Part shown: positions 1-11,765 of the stretch, piece after piece
Layout: every line of letters begins with the position of its first letter
Numbering within the stretch: position 1 is the stretch's first letter
Assembly (NCBI GenBank): GCA_040235415.1
Contig: JBECKR010000307.1
Location: 1-16,040, forward strand
Direction of reading: 5' to 3'
From: JBECKR01 sp040235415
GTDB taxonomy: Bacteria; Acidobacteriota; Polarisedimenticolia; Polarisedimenticolales; Polarisedimenticolaceae
Length of the DNA stretch: 16,040 nt
Made by a program: the position numbers and the translations under genes
The notes under the pieces: generated by a model
The model's database searches: none
The model's input: the letters and a program-made list of their open reading frames with translations, nothing else
What the model was told of the DNA's origin: nothing

Positions 1-2
1 TC

Positions 3-2008
<2,006 letters not shown>

Positions 2009-2012
<4 letters not shown>

Positions 2013-3463
2013 CCGACATCGCGCTGGACCCGAGAGCGCTCGACAACAGCGGCGACGACCCGACTCGGCGGTCGCCGCTCGTCGTCGGCGGCAACGACTT
2101 CTCGACCGTCACCGAGAAGGTCTGCGGCATCCTGGAGACCCCGCGGCCGCCGAAGGCGTGGTACGTCGCGTTCGCGATCTCGGCGGCGTTCACCGGGGTG
2201 CTCGGCGCGATGGTGACGTACCTCATCGCGACCGGCGTCGGCGTCTGGGGCGTCATGATCCCGGTGGCGTGGGGCTACGCCATCATCAACTTCGTGTTCT
2301 GGGTCGGCATCGGACACGCCGGGACGCTGATCTCCGCGATCCTGTTCCTGTTCCGGCAGCGCTGGCGGACCGCGATCAACCGCTTCGCCGAGGCGATGAC
2401 GATCTTCGCCGTCATCTGCGCCGGTCTGTTCCCCGGCATCCACGTCGGCCGCGCCTGGTTCGCGTACTGGATGTTCCCGATTCCGAACCAGATGAACATG
2501 TGGCCGAACTTCCGCAGCCCGCTGCTGTGGGACGTCTTCGCAGTCTCGACGTACTTCACGGTGTCGCTGATGTTCTGGTACGTCGGGCTGATCCCGGACC
2601 TCGCGACGGTGCGCGACCGCGCGACCTCGCGCGTCAGGCAGGTGATCTACGGCCTGCTTTCGCTCGGCTGGCGCGGCTCGAGCCGGCACTGGCAGCACTA
2701 CGAGCGCGCCTACCTCATCCTGGCGGCGCTCGCGACGCCGCTCGTGCTGAGCGTGCACTCGGTCGTGAGCTTCGACTTCGCGGTCGCGATCGTGCCGGGC
2801 TGGCACAGCACGATCTTCCCGCCGTACTTCGTCGCGGGCGCGATCTTCAGCGGGTTCGCCATGGTCGTGACGCTCGCGGTGCCGGCGCGCGCCTTCTTCG
2901 GGCTCGAGGACCTCATCACGGTGCGGCACCTCGAGAACATGAACCGCATCATCCTGGCGACCGGAATGATGGTCGGCTACGCCTACGCCACCGAGTTCTT
3001 CATCGCGTGGTACAGCGGCTCGATGTACGAAGGGTTCACGTTCATCAACCGGGCCACGGGACCGTACGCCTGGGCGTACTGGACCATGGTGAGCTGCAAC
3101 GTCATCGCGCCGCAGGTGTTCTGGTTCAAGAAGGCCCGCACGACGCCCTGGATCATGTTCATCGCCGCCATCTTCGTGAACATCGGGATGTGGTTCGAGC
3201 GGTTCGTGATCGTCGTGAGCTCGCTGAGCCGCGACTACCTCCCGACCGCCTGGGGCTACTACCGGCCGACGATCGTCGACATCCTGACGCTCGCCGGCAG
3301 CTTCGGGCTGTTCTTCACCCTGTTCCTGCTGTTCATCCGGTACGTCCCGATGATCGCGATGGCCGAGCTCAAGGGCGTCATGCCCGCAGCGCACCCGCAC
3401 CGCGAGGAGCGCGAGGACGAGGGCAAGGAGCACGTCCGGCGGCCGGCGATGGAGGAGGCGTGA
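2009..3463 (+). CDS. actC: Alternative complex III integral membrane subunit ActC (NrfD/PsrC family)
   Basis: Polytopic membrane subunit of ACIII, homologous to NrfD/PsrC. In known complexes it carries the quinol site next to the Fe-S subunit. The ATG at 2009 overlaps the actB stop, giving 484 residues, normal for ActC. About ten hydrophobic segments are visible, roughly residues 50-72, 84-113, 128-145, 173-195, 232-258, 268-292, 313-334, 354-372, 380-403 and 421-448. Polar residues near the predicted quinol face include the His in PGIHVGRAW (H145) and the Asp in LLWDVFAVS (D175); I did not test their role. The C-terminal 30 residues are charged and probably soluble. The stop shares one base with the actD start (TGATG), suggesting coupled translation. 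Confidence 0.95.
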
Positions 3464-4023
3464 TGGCCGAAGAACCCGCCCGCACCCGCGGCGGCGACGA
3501 CCTCTACGGCCTGCTCGCGGAGTTCGACACCGTCGACAAGCTGATGCACGCGGCGCGCGCCGTCCGAGACGCCGGCTACCGCCGCTGGGACACGTACTCG
3601 CCGTTCCCGGTCCACGGCATCGAGGGCGCCATGGGCCTGAGGGACACGCGCCTGCCGTGGCTCGTGCTCGCGGGCGGCCTCGCCGGCTGCGGCGGCGGCC
3701 TCCTGATGCAGTGGTGGATGAACGCCAAGAACTACCCGTTCGTGATCGCCGGCAAGCCGCTGTTCAGCCTTCCCGCGAACATCCCGGTCGCGTTCGAGCT
3801 CACCATCCTGCTGGCCTCGATCTCCGCGGTCGCGGGGATCTTCATCCTGAACGACCTGCCGCGGTACTACCACCCGACGTTCCGCAGCGAGCGGTTCCGC
3901 CGCGTCACGACCGACCGCTTCTTCGTCTGCGTCGAGGCGGCCGACCCGAAGTTCGACGTCGCCGGCACCGAAAAGCTCCTGCGATCGCTGGGCGCGACCC
4001 AAGTCGAGCGGCTGGAGTCCTGA
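3463..4023 (+). CDS. actD: Alternative complex III subunit ActD (DUF3341)
   Basis: Small membrane subunit of ACIII (DUF3341), 186 residues, a usual length. Residues 12-60 form a soluble N-terminal part with the family signature DTYSPFPVHGIEGAMGLR. Two transmembrane helices follow at about 64-85 and 106-129, then a soluble tail containing PRYYHPTF (133-140). In solved ACIII structures ActD packs against ActC and has no cofactor; its exact role is not settled. The start is fixed by the TGATG junction with actC. The stop lies one base before the actE ATG, so the genes are almost certainly co-translated. Confidence 0.93.
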   Translation: MAEEPARTRGGDDLYGLLAEFDTVDKLMHAARAVRDAGYRRWDTYSPFPVHGIEGAMGLRDTRLPWLVLAGGLAGCGGGLLMQWWMNAKNYPFVIAGKPLFSLPANIPVAFELTILLASISAVAGIFILNDLPRYYHPTFRSERFRRVTTDRFFVCVEAADPKFDVAGTEKLLRSLGATQVERLES

Positions 4024-4024
4024 G

Positions 4025-4678
4025 ATGGATCCCAAGGTCCGCAAGTGGCTCGTCATCGCGCTCTCGGGGCTCGTCGTCCTCGCCCTGCTGCCGTTCGCGC
4101 TGATCGCGAAGGCGCGCGTGACGCGCTCGCCGCACACGCAGTGGCACGTGTTCCTCGACATGGACTTCCAGCCGAAGTACGGCGCGCAGCAGGCGAACCC
4201 GCTGTTCGTCGACGGCCGCGCCATGCGGCCCCCGGTCCCCGGGACGATCGCGCGCGGAGAGCTGCACGAGAACACCTGGCTGTACCGCGGCGTCGTCGAC
4301 GGCAAGTGGGCGACGGAGCTCCCGATGCAGATCACGCACTCGGTGCTCGAGCGCGGGCGCGAGCGCTTCGGGATCTACTGCGCTCCGTGCCACGGCCTCG
4401 CGGGCTACGGCGACGGCATCGTCGCGAAGCGCGCCGAGCGCCTCGAGGAGGGCACGTGGGTGCCGCCGTCGTCGTATCACACCGACCTCGTCCGCTCGCG
4501 TCCGGTCGGCCACATCTTCAACACCGTGACGAACGGCATCCGCAACATGCCGGGATACGGCTCCCAGATCGACGTCCCGGACCGGTGGGCGATCGTCGCG
4601 TACGTCCGCGCGCTGCAGCTCAGCCAGCACTCGGACATCGCGAACGTCCCCGACGACCTGCGACGGGAGCTCAAGTGA
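4025..4678 (+). CDS. actE: Alternative complex III monoheme cytochrome c subunit ActE
   Basis: Membrane-anchored monoheme cytochrome c of ACIII, thought to pass electrons out of the complex. It has 217 residues. A hydrophobic anchor spans about 8-29, with the heme domain outside. The heme motif is CAPCH (C119, C122, H123), and the likely distal ligand is M175 in GIRNMPGYG, the usual arrangement for class I cytochrome c. No lipobox cysteine follows the hydrophobic segment, so it looks helix-anchored rather than lipidated. The ATG lies one base after the actD stop, and the stop lies seven bases before actF. Order and sequence fit ActE better than a free cytochrome c. Confidence 0.93.
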   Translation: MDPKVRKWLVIALSGLVVLALLPFALIAKARVTRSPHTQWHVFLDMDFQPKYGAQQANPLFVDGRAMRPPVPGTIARGELHENTWLYRGVVDGKWATELPMQITHSVLERGRERFGIYCAPCHGLAGYGDGIVAKRAERLEEGTWVPPSSYHTDLVRSRPVGHIFNTVTNGIRNMPGYGSQIDVPDRWAIVAYVRALQLSQHSDIANVPDDLRRELK

Positions 4679-4685
4679 GGGCGGC

Positions 4686-5897
4686 ATGAGCAGCGTCGTG
4701 GATCTGAGCTCCGACAGGATCGAGCTCGGCACCGCCGGGCGGGCCTGGGTCACGGGCGGCGCCGCGCTCGGCGTCGCGGGCATCGCGGCCGCGCTCCTGC
4801 TCGCGGCGGCCGGCGGCGAGGGCGGCTGGCGGCACTTCTACCACGTCTGGCTGACGAACGTGGCGTACTTCCTGAGCCTCGCGCTCGGGGGCCTGTTCTT
4901 CGTGCTGATGGCGCACCTGACGCGCGCGGGGTGGTCGGTCACGGTGCGCCGCGTCGGCGAGGTCGTCTCGACGAACGTCGTGCTGATGTTCGTCCTGGCG
5001 CTGGGCCTGATCCCGGGGCTGCACTACCTCTACGAGTGGACGCACGCCGGGGAGGTCGCGCACGACGCGCTTCTGCGCCACAAGGAGCCGTACCTCAACG
5101 AGCCGTTCTTCGTCGTGCGGCTCGTGCTGTACTTCGCGATCTGGGCGGCGATGGCGGGTTTCTACCTCTCGCGCTCGAAGCGCCAGGACGGCAGCGGCGA
5201 CCCCAAGCTGACGCGGCGCATGGAGATCCTGAGCGCGCCGCTGACGATCGTGTTCGCCGTGACGCTCACGCTCGCGTCGTTCGATCTCATGATGTCGCTC
5301 GCGCCGCACTGGTTCAGCACGATCTTCGGCGTGTACTACTTCGCCGGCTCGTTCCTCGGCTACGTCTCGTTCGCGGTGCTGCTGCTGATGGTGCTGCAGC
5401 GGCTCGGCGTGCTCCGCCGCGTGGTCAACACCGAGCACTACCACGACCTCGGCAAGCTGCAGTTCGCGTTCGTCGTGTTCTGGGCGTACATCGCGTTCTC
5501 GCAGTTCATGTTGATCTGGTACGGCAACCTCCCCGAGGAGACGATCTGGTACCTCAAGCGCCAGACCGGGCAGTGGACCGCGGTCAGCCTGACGCTGCTG
5601 TTCGGGCACTTCGTGATCCCCTTCCTGGTGCTGCTGTCGCGCCACCCGAAGCGGCGGCGCTGGTCGCTGGCGCTCGCGAGCGGGTGGCTCCTCGCGATGC
5701 ACTGGATCGACGTGTACTGGCTCGTGATGCCGGGGGCGTACGAAGGGTACGTCCCGTTCGGCCTCATGGAGATCGCCGGAATCGTCGGGATGGGCGGACT
5801 GTTCGTCGCGGCCACGATGTGGGGCCTCGGACGGCAGCCGCTGATCCCGGTCCGCGACCCGCGGCTCCCGGAGGCGATGCGGTTCGAAAATGCGTGA
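4686..5897 (+). CDS. actF: Alternative complex III membrane subunit ActF
   Basis: Second large membrane subunit of ACIII, related to ActC and often annotated as quinol:cytochrome c oxidoreductase quinone-binding subunit 2. It has 403 residues with about ten hydrophobic segments, near 22-42, 53-75, 95-113, 139-160, 182-204, 208-239, 259-280, 299-318, 326-346 and 357-379. The family stretch HDLGKLQFAFVVFWAYIAFS starts at 253, followed by WYGNLPEET at 278. In solved structures ActF mirrors ActC and may take part in proton movement; a second quinone site is unproven. A GAGGGCGG tract just before the ATG at 4686 is a weak ribosome site. The stop lies inside the next gene (8-base overlap). Confidence 0.93.
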   Translation: MSSVVDLSSDRIELGTAGRAWVTGGAALGVAGIAAALLLAAAGGEGGWRHFYHVWLTNVAYFLSLALGGLFFVLMAHLTRAGWSVTVRRVGEVVSTNVVLMFVLALGLIPGLHYLYEWTHAGEVAHDALLRHKEPYLNEPFFVVRLVLYFAIWAAMAGFYLSRSKRQDGSGDPKLTRRMEILSAPLTIVFAVTLTLASFDLMMSLAPHWFSTIFGVYYFAGSFLGYVSFAVLLLMVLQRLGVLRRVVNTEHYHDLGKLQFAFVVFWAYIAFSQFMLIWYGNLPEETIWYLKRQTGQWTAVSLTLLFGHFVIPFLVLLSRHPKRRRWSLALASGWLLAMHWIDVYWLVMPGAYEGYVPFGLMEIAGIVGMGGLFVAATMWGLGRQPLIPVRDPRLPEAMRFENA

Positions 5898-6228
5898 CGC
5901 GACCGACACCGTGGACCCCGCCCTGCGGGAGGACGACCCGAACGCGCTGATGGTCGTGATCGTCGGCGCCATCGGCTCGCTCCTGCTGGTCGTCATCATC
6001 CTGCTGCTCCAGGCGCTGTTCTTCTGGAGCGAGGAGCGCGAGTTCGCGCTCAAGGTCGTCGACGAGCGCCCGCAGGAGCTTCGCGAGGTCCAGGCCGACG
6101 CGCTCGAGAAGCTCAACGGCTACGCCTGGGTCGACCGGGACAAGGGGATCGTGACGATCCCGATCGACCGGGCGATGGACATCATGGTCCGAGAATCCCG
6201 CGGGGGGGCGCCGCAGGAGAAACGATGA
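5890..6228 (+). CDS. Uncharacterised one-helix membrane protein between actF and sco
   Basis: I do not recognise a named family. The 112 residues comprise an acidic N-terminus (1-18), one strongly hydrophobic helix (19-46), a charged, probably helical stretch (47-76), and a compact C-terminal motif GYAWVDRDKGIVTIPIDRAM at 77-96. That motif resembles one I recall from small proteins beside SCO and cytochrome oxidase genes; this is memory, not a search. It overlaps actF by eight bases and sco by four (ATGA), so it is translated with both. It has no heme motif and no cysteine. The most likely roles are an accessory subunit of ACIII or the oxidase, or an assembly factor. The coding call is firm; the function is unknown. 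Confidence 0.85.
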   Translation: MRDATDTVDPALREDDPNALMVVIVGAIGSLLLVVIILLLQALFFWSEEREFALKVVDERPQELREVQADALEKLNGYAWVDRDKGIVTIPIDRAMDIMVRESRGGAPQEKR

Positions 6229-7076
6229 ACCGTGTCGCCCGATCGTTGACCGTCCTGACGCTCGCGACCTCCGTCCTCGCCGTCGCCCGGCCCGCGCACG
6301 CGCAGCGCCAGGAGCCGGCCCCCGGCGAGCTCGAGGGCGTCGGCATCACCGAGAAGCTCGACTCGCAGGTCCCGCTCGACCTGACGTTCCGGGACGAGCG
6401 CGGGGAGCCGGTGCGGCTCGGGTCGTACTTCCGGGAGGGGCGCCCGGTCATCCTCACGCTCGGGTACTACCGCTGCCCGATGCTGTGCAATCTCGTGCTC
6501 GACGGGCTGACGAACGGCCTCAAGGAGCTGCCCTGGACCGCCGGAGGGAAGTTCGACATCGTCACGGTCAGCATCGATCCGACGGAGACCGCGACGCTCG
6601 CCAAGGTCAAGAAGCAGACGTACCTCACGGAGTACGGCCGGTCCGAGGCCGAGACCGGATGGCACTTCCTGACGGGCGACCGCGACTCCATCCGTGAGCT
6701 CGCGGACTCGGTCGGCTTCGCGTACCGCTACGTCGAATCCCGCGGCGAGTACGCGCATTCCGCCGCGATCTTCGTTCTCACCCCCGACGGCAAGATCTCG
6801 CGGTACCTTTACGGGATCGTGTTCGAGCCGACGACCCTGAAGCTCTCGCTGCTCGAGGCGTCCGCGGGCAAGATCGGGACGATCGCGGACCGCGTCGTGC
6901 TGTACTGCTTCCACTACGATGCCGACGAGGGCCGCTACGCCCCGGTGGCGCGCAACATCATGAAGCTCGGCGGCGCGTTGACGGTCGTCGTGCTGGGCAT
7001 CGCCCTCGCGATCTTCTGGCGGCTGGAGTCCCGCCGCCGCCGCGAGGGACCGACGCTCGAGGGATCGCGCACATGA
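6225..7076 (+). CDS. sco: SCO1/SenC-family copper chaperone for the oxidase CuA site
   Basis: SCO proteins deliver copper to, and reduce the cysteines of, the CuA site of oxidase subunit II on the outer face of the membrane. This one has 283 residues. It starts with a cleavable-looking signal peptide (1-26, ending AHA). A thioredoxin-like domain follows at about 40-230 with the copper-binding cysteines C84 and C88 (RCPMLC) and the third ligand H178 (YAHSA). A second hydrophobic helix at 247-265 anchors the C-terminus, after the stretch YAPVARNIMKLGG. Most SCO proteins are held only by an N-terminal helix, so the C-terminal anchor is notable. It overlaps coxB by four bases, matching its role in maturing that subunit. 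Confidence 0.93.
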   Translation: MNRVARSLTVLTLATSVLAVARPAHAQRQEPAPGELEGVGITEKLDSQVPLDLTFRDERGEPVRLGSYFREGRPVILTLGYYRCPMLCNLVLDGLTNGLKELPWTAGGKFDIVTVSIDPTETATLAKVKKQTYLTEYGRSEAETGWHFLTGDRDSIRELADSVGFAYRYVESRGEYAHSAAIFVLTPDGKISRYLYGIVFEPTTLKLSLLEASAGKIGTIADRVVLYCFHYDADEGRYAPVARNIMKLGGALTVVVLGIALAIFWRLESRRRREGPTLEGSRT

Positions 7077-8068
7077 CGAACCTTCTCGCCGCCCTCGCGG
7101 GGCTTTCGCGGCTCGCCGGGCTGCAGGACGCCGTCAAGGGCCCGACGGTGTGGATGCCGCCGGAGTCCTCGACGATCGCCGCCAAGGTCGACAGCGTCTG
7201 GGATCTCGTGCTGTGGATCTCGGTGTTCTTCTTCGTGCTCGTCACCGCCCTGATGGTCGTGTTCGTGGTGCGCTACCACGGACACCGCGGGACCGGGTCG
7301 AAACCGACCCGGGACCACAACACCGCGCTCGAGATCACCTGGACGGTCATCCCGACCCTGATCGTGGTCGTGATCTTCTGGGTGGGGTTCGAGACCTACC
7401 TCGACATGGCGACCCCTCCGGCGAACGCCTACCAGGTCTCGGTCACGGGGCAGAAGTGGAAGTGGCTGTTCACCTACCCGAACGGCTACGTCGACGAGAA
7501 CCTGCACGTCCCGGTGAACACCGACATCAGCCTCCTGATGACCTCCGAGGACGTCATCCACAGCTTCTACGTCCCGGCGTTCCGCACCAAGAAGGACGTC
7601 GTCCCGGGCCGGTACACGCGGCTGTGGTTCAACGCCAAGGCGCCGGGCGAGTACCAGGTGTTCTGCGCCGAGTACTGCGGCACGAACCACTCGCACATGC
7701 TCGCGAAGGTCGTGGTGCACGAGCCGGGCGGGTTCGAGAAGTGGCTCGCGGAGGCCTCGAACCTCCACGGCCGCTTCCCGCCGGCGAAGGTCGGGGAGAT
7801 CTTCTACAACCGCTTCGGGTGCAAGCAGTGCCACTCCCTCGACGGCACGACCGGCATCGGACCGTCGTTCAAGGGGATCTACGGGCACGAGCAGAAGCTC
7901 CAGGACGGGTCGAGCGTCCTGGTCGACGAGAACTACATCCGCGAGTCGATCATGGAGCCGCAGGCGAAGGTCGTCGCGGGTTTCCAGCCGGTGATGCCGA
8001 CCTTCAAGGGCCGCCTCAAGGACCAGGACATCACCTCGATCGTCGAGTTCATCAAGAGCCAGAAGTAG
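7073..8068 (+). CDS. coxB: caa3-type cytochrome c oxidase subunit II with fused cytochrome c
   Basis: Subunit II accepts electrons through a C-terminal heme c, passes them to CuA and then to subunit I. The protein has 331 residues. Two transmembrane helices lie at about 42-67 and 86-107, followed by a cupredoxin domain (about 118-216). All CuA ligands are present: H163, C198, E200, C202, H206 and M209. A cytochrome c domain follows (about 236-331) with CKQCH (C250, C253, H254) and probable distal ligand M308 in QPVMPTFKG. The fusion defines the caa3 type, so no separate cytochrome c is needed for the last step. The ATG is chosen because it overlaps the sco stop as ATGA. Confidence 0.97.
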   Translation: MTNLLAALAGLSRLAGLQDAVKGPTVWMPPESSTIAAKVDSVWDLVLWISVFFFVLVTALMVVFVVRYHGHRGTGSKPTRDHNTALEITWTVIPTLIVVVIFWVGFETYLDMATPPANAYQVSVTGQKWKWLFTYPNGYVDENLHVPVNTDISLLMTSEDVIHSFYVPAFRTKKDVVPGRYTRLWFNAKAPGEYQVFCAEYCGTNHSHMLAKVVVHEPGGFEKWLAEASNLHGRFPPAKVGEIFYNRFGCKQCHSLDGTTGIGPSFKGIYGHEQKLQDGSSVLVDENYIRESIMEPQAKVVAGFQPVMPTFKGRLKDQDITSIVEFIKSQK

Positions 8069-8078
8069 GCTCCGGATC

Positions 8079-8086
8079 GGGGAGGT
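8079..8086 (+). promoter_or_regulatory. Strong ribosome binding site of coxA
   Basis: GGGGAGGT lies four bases before the ATG at 8091, in the 22-base gap between coxB and coxA. It is one of the clearest Shine-Dalgarno sequences in the window and fixes the coxA start. Confidence 0.7.
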
Positions 8087-8090
8087 CGCG

Positions 8091-9785
<1,695 letters not shown>

Positions 9786-9810
9786 CGCGATCGGCCGGCC
9801 CGGAGCCGGC

Positions 9811-9816
9811 GGGGGA
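9811..9816 (+). promoter_or_regulatory. Ribosome binding site that decides the coxC start
   Basis: GGGGGA ends nine bases before the ATG at 9826. It supports that ATG over an in-frame ATG at 9760, which lies inside the end of coxA and would add an Arg-rich leader unlike any subunit III. Confidence 0.5.
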
Positions 9817-9825
9817 CGACACACG

Positions 9826-10728
9826 ATGACCGAGGCCGTGAGCACCGGACACGGGGAGCGCGCGCACCCGGATTTCCTGCAGCACCACTTCGACACCCCG
9901 GAGCAGCAGTTCACCTCCGGCAAGCTCGGGATGTGGCTGTTCCTGGCGACCGAGGTGCTGCTGTTCGCCGGGCTGTTCTGCGCCTACGCCGTGTACCGCG
10001 GCATCCACCCCGAGATCTTCGAGTACGCGCACCGCTTCCTCGACAAATCGCTCGGCGCGACGAACACCGTCATCCTGCTGTGCAGCAGCTTCACCATGGC
10101 CTGGGCGGTGCGCTCGTCCCAGCTCGGCAAGCGCGGCCTGACCGCGGCGCTGCTCGCCCTGACGATCCTCGGCGGGATCGGCTTCATGTCGATCAAGTAC
10201 GTCGAGTACCACCACAAGTGGAAGGTCGGGCTGCTGTGGGGGACGCACTACCACCCGAGCGCCGAGGCGATGGAGGGGCACGGCGCCCCCGAGGACACCG
10301 CCGCCGGGGTCGCGCACCAGGACGAGACCGACGCCGCGGAGTCCGCCGCCGCCGCCGAGCCGCCCGCGGCCGGGCCACAGCTCCCGGACCTCTCGGGCCT
10401 GCCGGCCGGGGTCGAGCCGACGAACGTTCCGCACGGCGCGGTCGGCCCGGAGGGCACGATCGCCGAGCGGCCCGCCGAAGTCCTCCCGGTCGGCGAGGAA
10501 GAGGTCAAGAACGTCCACATCTTCTTCGGCATCTACTTCCTCATGACCGGCCTGCACGGCATCCACGTGCTGGTCGGGATGGGGCTGATCGGCTGGGTCC
10601 TGCGGCGCACCCTGCGGGGCGATTTCGGTCCGGAGTACTACACGCCGGTCGACCTCGTGGGGCTGTACTGGCACCTCGTCGACCTGATCTGGATCTTCCT
10701 GTTCCCGCTGCTGTACCTCATCCATTGA
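9826..10728 (+). CDS. coxC: Cytochrome c oxidase subunit III with long internal linker
   Basis: Subunit III stabilises the oxidase core and its proton uptake. With the ATG at 9826 it has 300 residues and five predicted helices (about 34-57, 79-96, 105-125, 229-256 and 278-298). Family signatures are GMWLFLATEVLLFAGLF near the N-terminus, FFGIYFLMTGLHGIHV at 233-248 and YWHLVDLIWIFLF at the C-terminus. Between helices 3 and 4, residues 145-228 form a soluble stretch rich in Ala, Pro, Glu and Gly that is much longer than in usual subunit III proteins. It stays in frame with normal sequence on both sides, so it is a real insertion rather than a frameshift. It lies 40 bases after coxA. Confidence 0.95.
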   Translation: MTEAVSTGHGERAHPDFLQHHFDTPEQQFTSGKLGMWLFLATEVLLFAGLFCAYAVYRGIHPEIFEYAHRFLDKSLGATNTVILLCSSFTMAWAVRSSQLGKRGLTAALLALTILGGIGFMSIKYVEYHHKWKVGLLWGTHYHPSAEAMEGHGAPEDTAAGVAHQDETDAAESAAAAEPPAAGPQLPDLSGLPAGVEPTNVPHGAVGPEGTIAERPAEVLPVGEEEVKNVHIFFGIYFLMTGLHGIHVLVGMGLIGWVLRRTLRGDFGPEYYTPVDLVGLYWHLVDLIWIFLFPLLYLIH

Positions 10729-10756
10729 GGGCGCGGCCCGCTCGGAGGCGGACACC

Positions 10757-11110
10757 ATGGACGTAGCCAAGGCGCACGAGGCCGAGGCGCACGGCGGCAC
10801 GCACGTCGTGTCGCTGCCGACGCTCGCCCTGACCCTCGCGGCGCTCCTGGTGCTGACGTGGGTGACCTACGCGGTGACCTGGTTCGATCTCGGCGCCTTG
10901 AACCTGTTCGCGGCGCTCGCGATCGCCGGGCTCAAGGCCACCCTCGTGGCGTTATACTTCATGCATCTCCGGTGGGACCGTCCGATGAACGGCGTCATCC
11001 TGCTGGTGTCGCTCGGGCTCCTGATCCTCTTCCTCGGGTTCGCGATGGTCGACACCGAGACGTACCTGCCGGAGCGGATCCCGGGGTACGCCCCCGAGAT
11101 CCGGCGCTGA
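10757..11110 (+). CDS. coxD: Cytochrome c oxidase subunit IV (prokaryotic COX4 family)
   Basis: Small accessory membrane subunit of caa3-type oxidases, often called CtaF or CoxD. It has 117 residues with three predicted helices (about 20-41, 47-70 and 79-98). The family signature KATLVALYFMHLRWDRP spans 60-76. It is not needed for catalysis in known enzymes and is thought to stabilise the complex. A GGAGG at 10744-10748, eight bases before the ATG, supports the start. It lies 28 bases after coxC. Confidence 0.93.
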   Translation: MDVAKAHEAEAHGGTHVVSLPTLALTLAALLVLTWVTYAVTWFDLGALNLFAALAIAGLKATLVALYFMHLRWDRPMNGVILLVSLGLLILFLGFAMVDTETYLPERIPGYAPEIRR

Positions 11111-11144
11111 GGCCCGAGCGCCCGGACGCACGGCGGAGGCGATC

Positions 11145-11765
11145 ATGAACGCCGCCGAGTCCGAAGACCGATCGTCGGGAAAGGTCCTGCCGCCCTCGGG
11201 CGAGCGCGGGGAAGCGATCCCCGGCGCCCGCATCCTCGCGATGTACGTCTTCCTGGTGTCGCTCACGATGCTGTTCGCCGCGAGCATGGTGGGCTACCTC
11301 GTGGTCCGCTCGCGGGCCGCGGAGTGGCGCCCGGAGGGCGCGGCCGCGCTGCCGGCGGGGTTGTGGGCGAGCACCGCGGTCCTGCTGCTGTCGAGCGCCA
11401 CGATGCACTGGGCGCTGCGCTCGGCGCGCCGCGGCCGTCCGATCGGCCTCCGGGTCGGCCTGATGGCGACGTTCGGTCTCGGCGGGCTGTTCCTCGGGCT
11501 GCAGACCCTCAACTGGCTCGAGCTCGTATCGGAGCACGTCACGCCGACCACGGGTCTCTACGGCTTCACGTTCTACGTCCTCACGGGGCTGCACGCGATC
11601 CACGTCATCGGCGGGCTGATCCCGCTCGGGATCACGACCGCGCGGGCGTTCCTGGGGCGCTACGGCTGGGCGAGGTACTCGGGCGTGCGCAACGTCGCGG
11701 TCTACTGGCACTTCCTCGACGTCGTGTGGATCGTGATGTTCACGGCGCTGCAGCTCGGGAGCTGA
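11145..11765 (+). CDS. Second heme-copper oxidase subunit III-like protein
   Basis: A second subunit III family member (206 residues) in the same operon. Five helices are predicted (about 28-54, 70-91, 101-122, 140-166 and 184-203), preceded by a 27-residue soluble N-terminus. Signatures are FYVLTGLHAIHVIGG at 143-157 and YWHFLDVVWIVMF at 187-199. It lacks the long linker of coxC and differs throughout, so it is a distant paralogue rather than a recent duplicate. It may complete a two-part subunit III arrangement or serve another oxidase. GGAGG at 11135-11139 supports the start. Its last 26 bases overlap the end of the opposite-strand DUF3179 gene. Confidence 0.92.
   Translation: MNAAESEDRSSGKVLPPSGERGEAIPGARILAMYVFLVSLTMLFAASMVGYLVVRSRAAEWRPEGAAALPAGLWASTAVLLLSSATMHWALRSARRGRPIGLRVGLMATFGLGGLFLGLQTLNWLELVSEHVTPTTGLYGFTFYVLTGLHAIHVIGGLIPLGITTARAFLGRYGWARYSGVRNVAVYWHFLDVVWIVMFTALQLGS

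Noticed and set aside
4671..6116. Long minus-strand open frame opposite actF
   Set aside because: Rich in Arg, Glu, His and Pro with no fold or ribosome site; actF on the plus strand is a recognised family.
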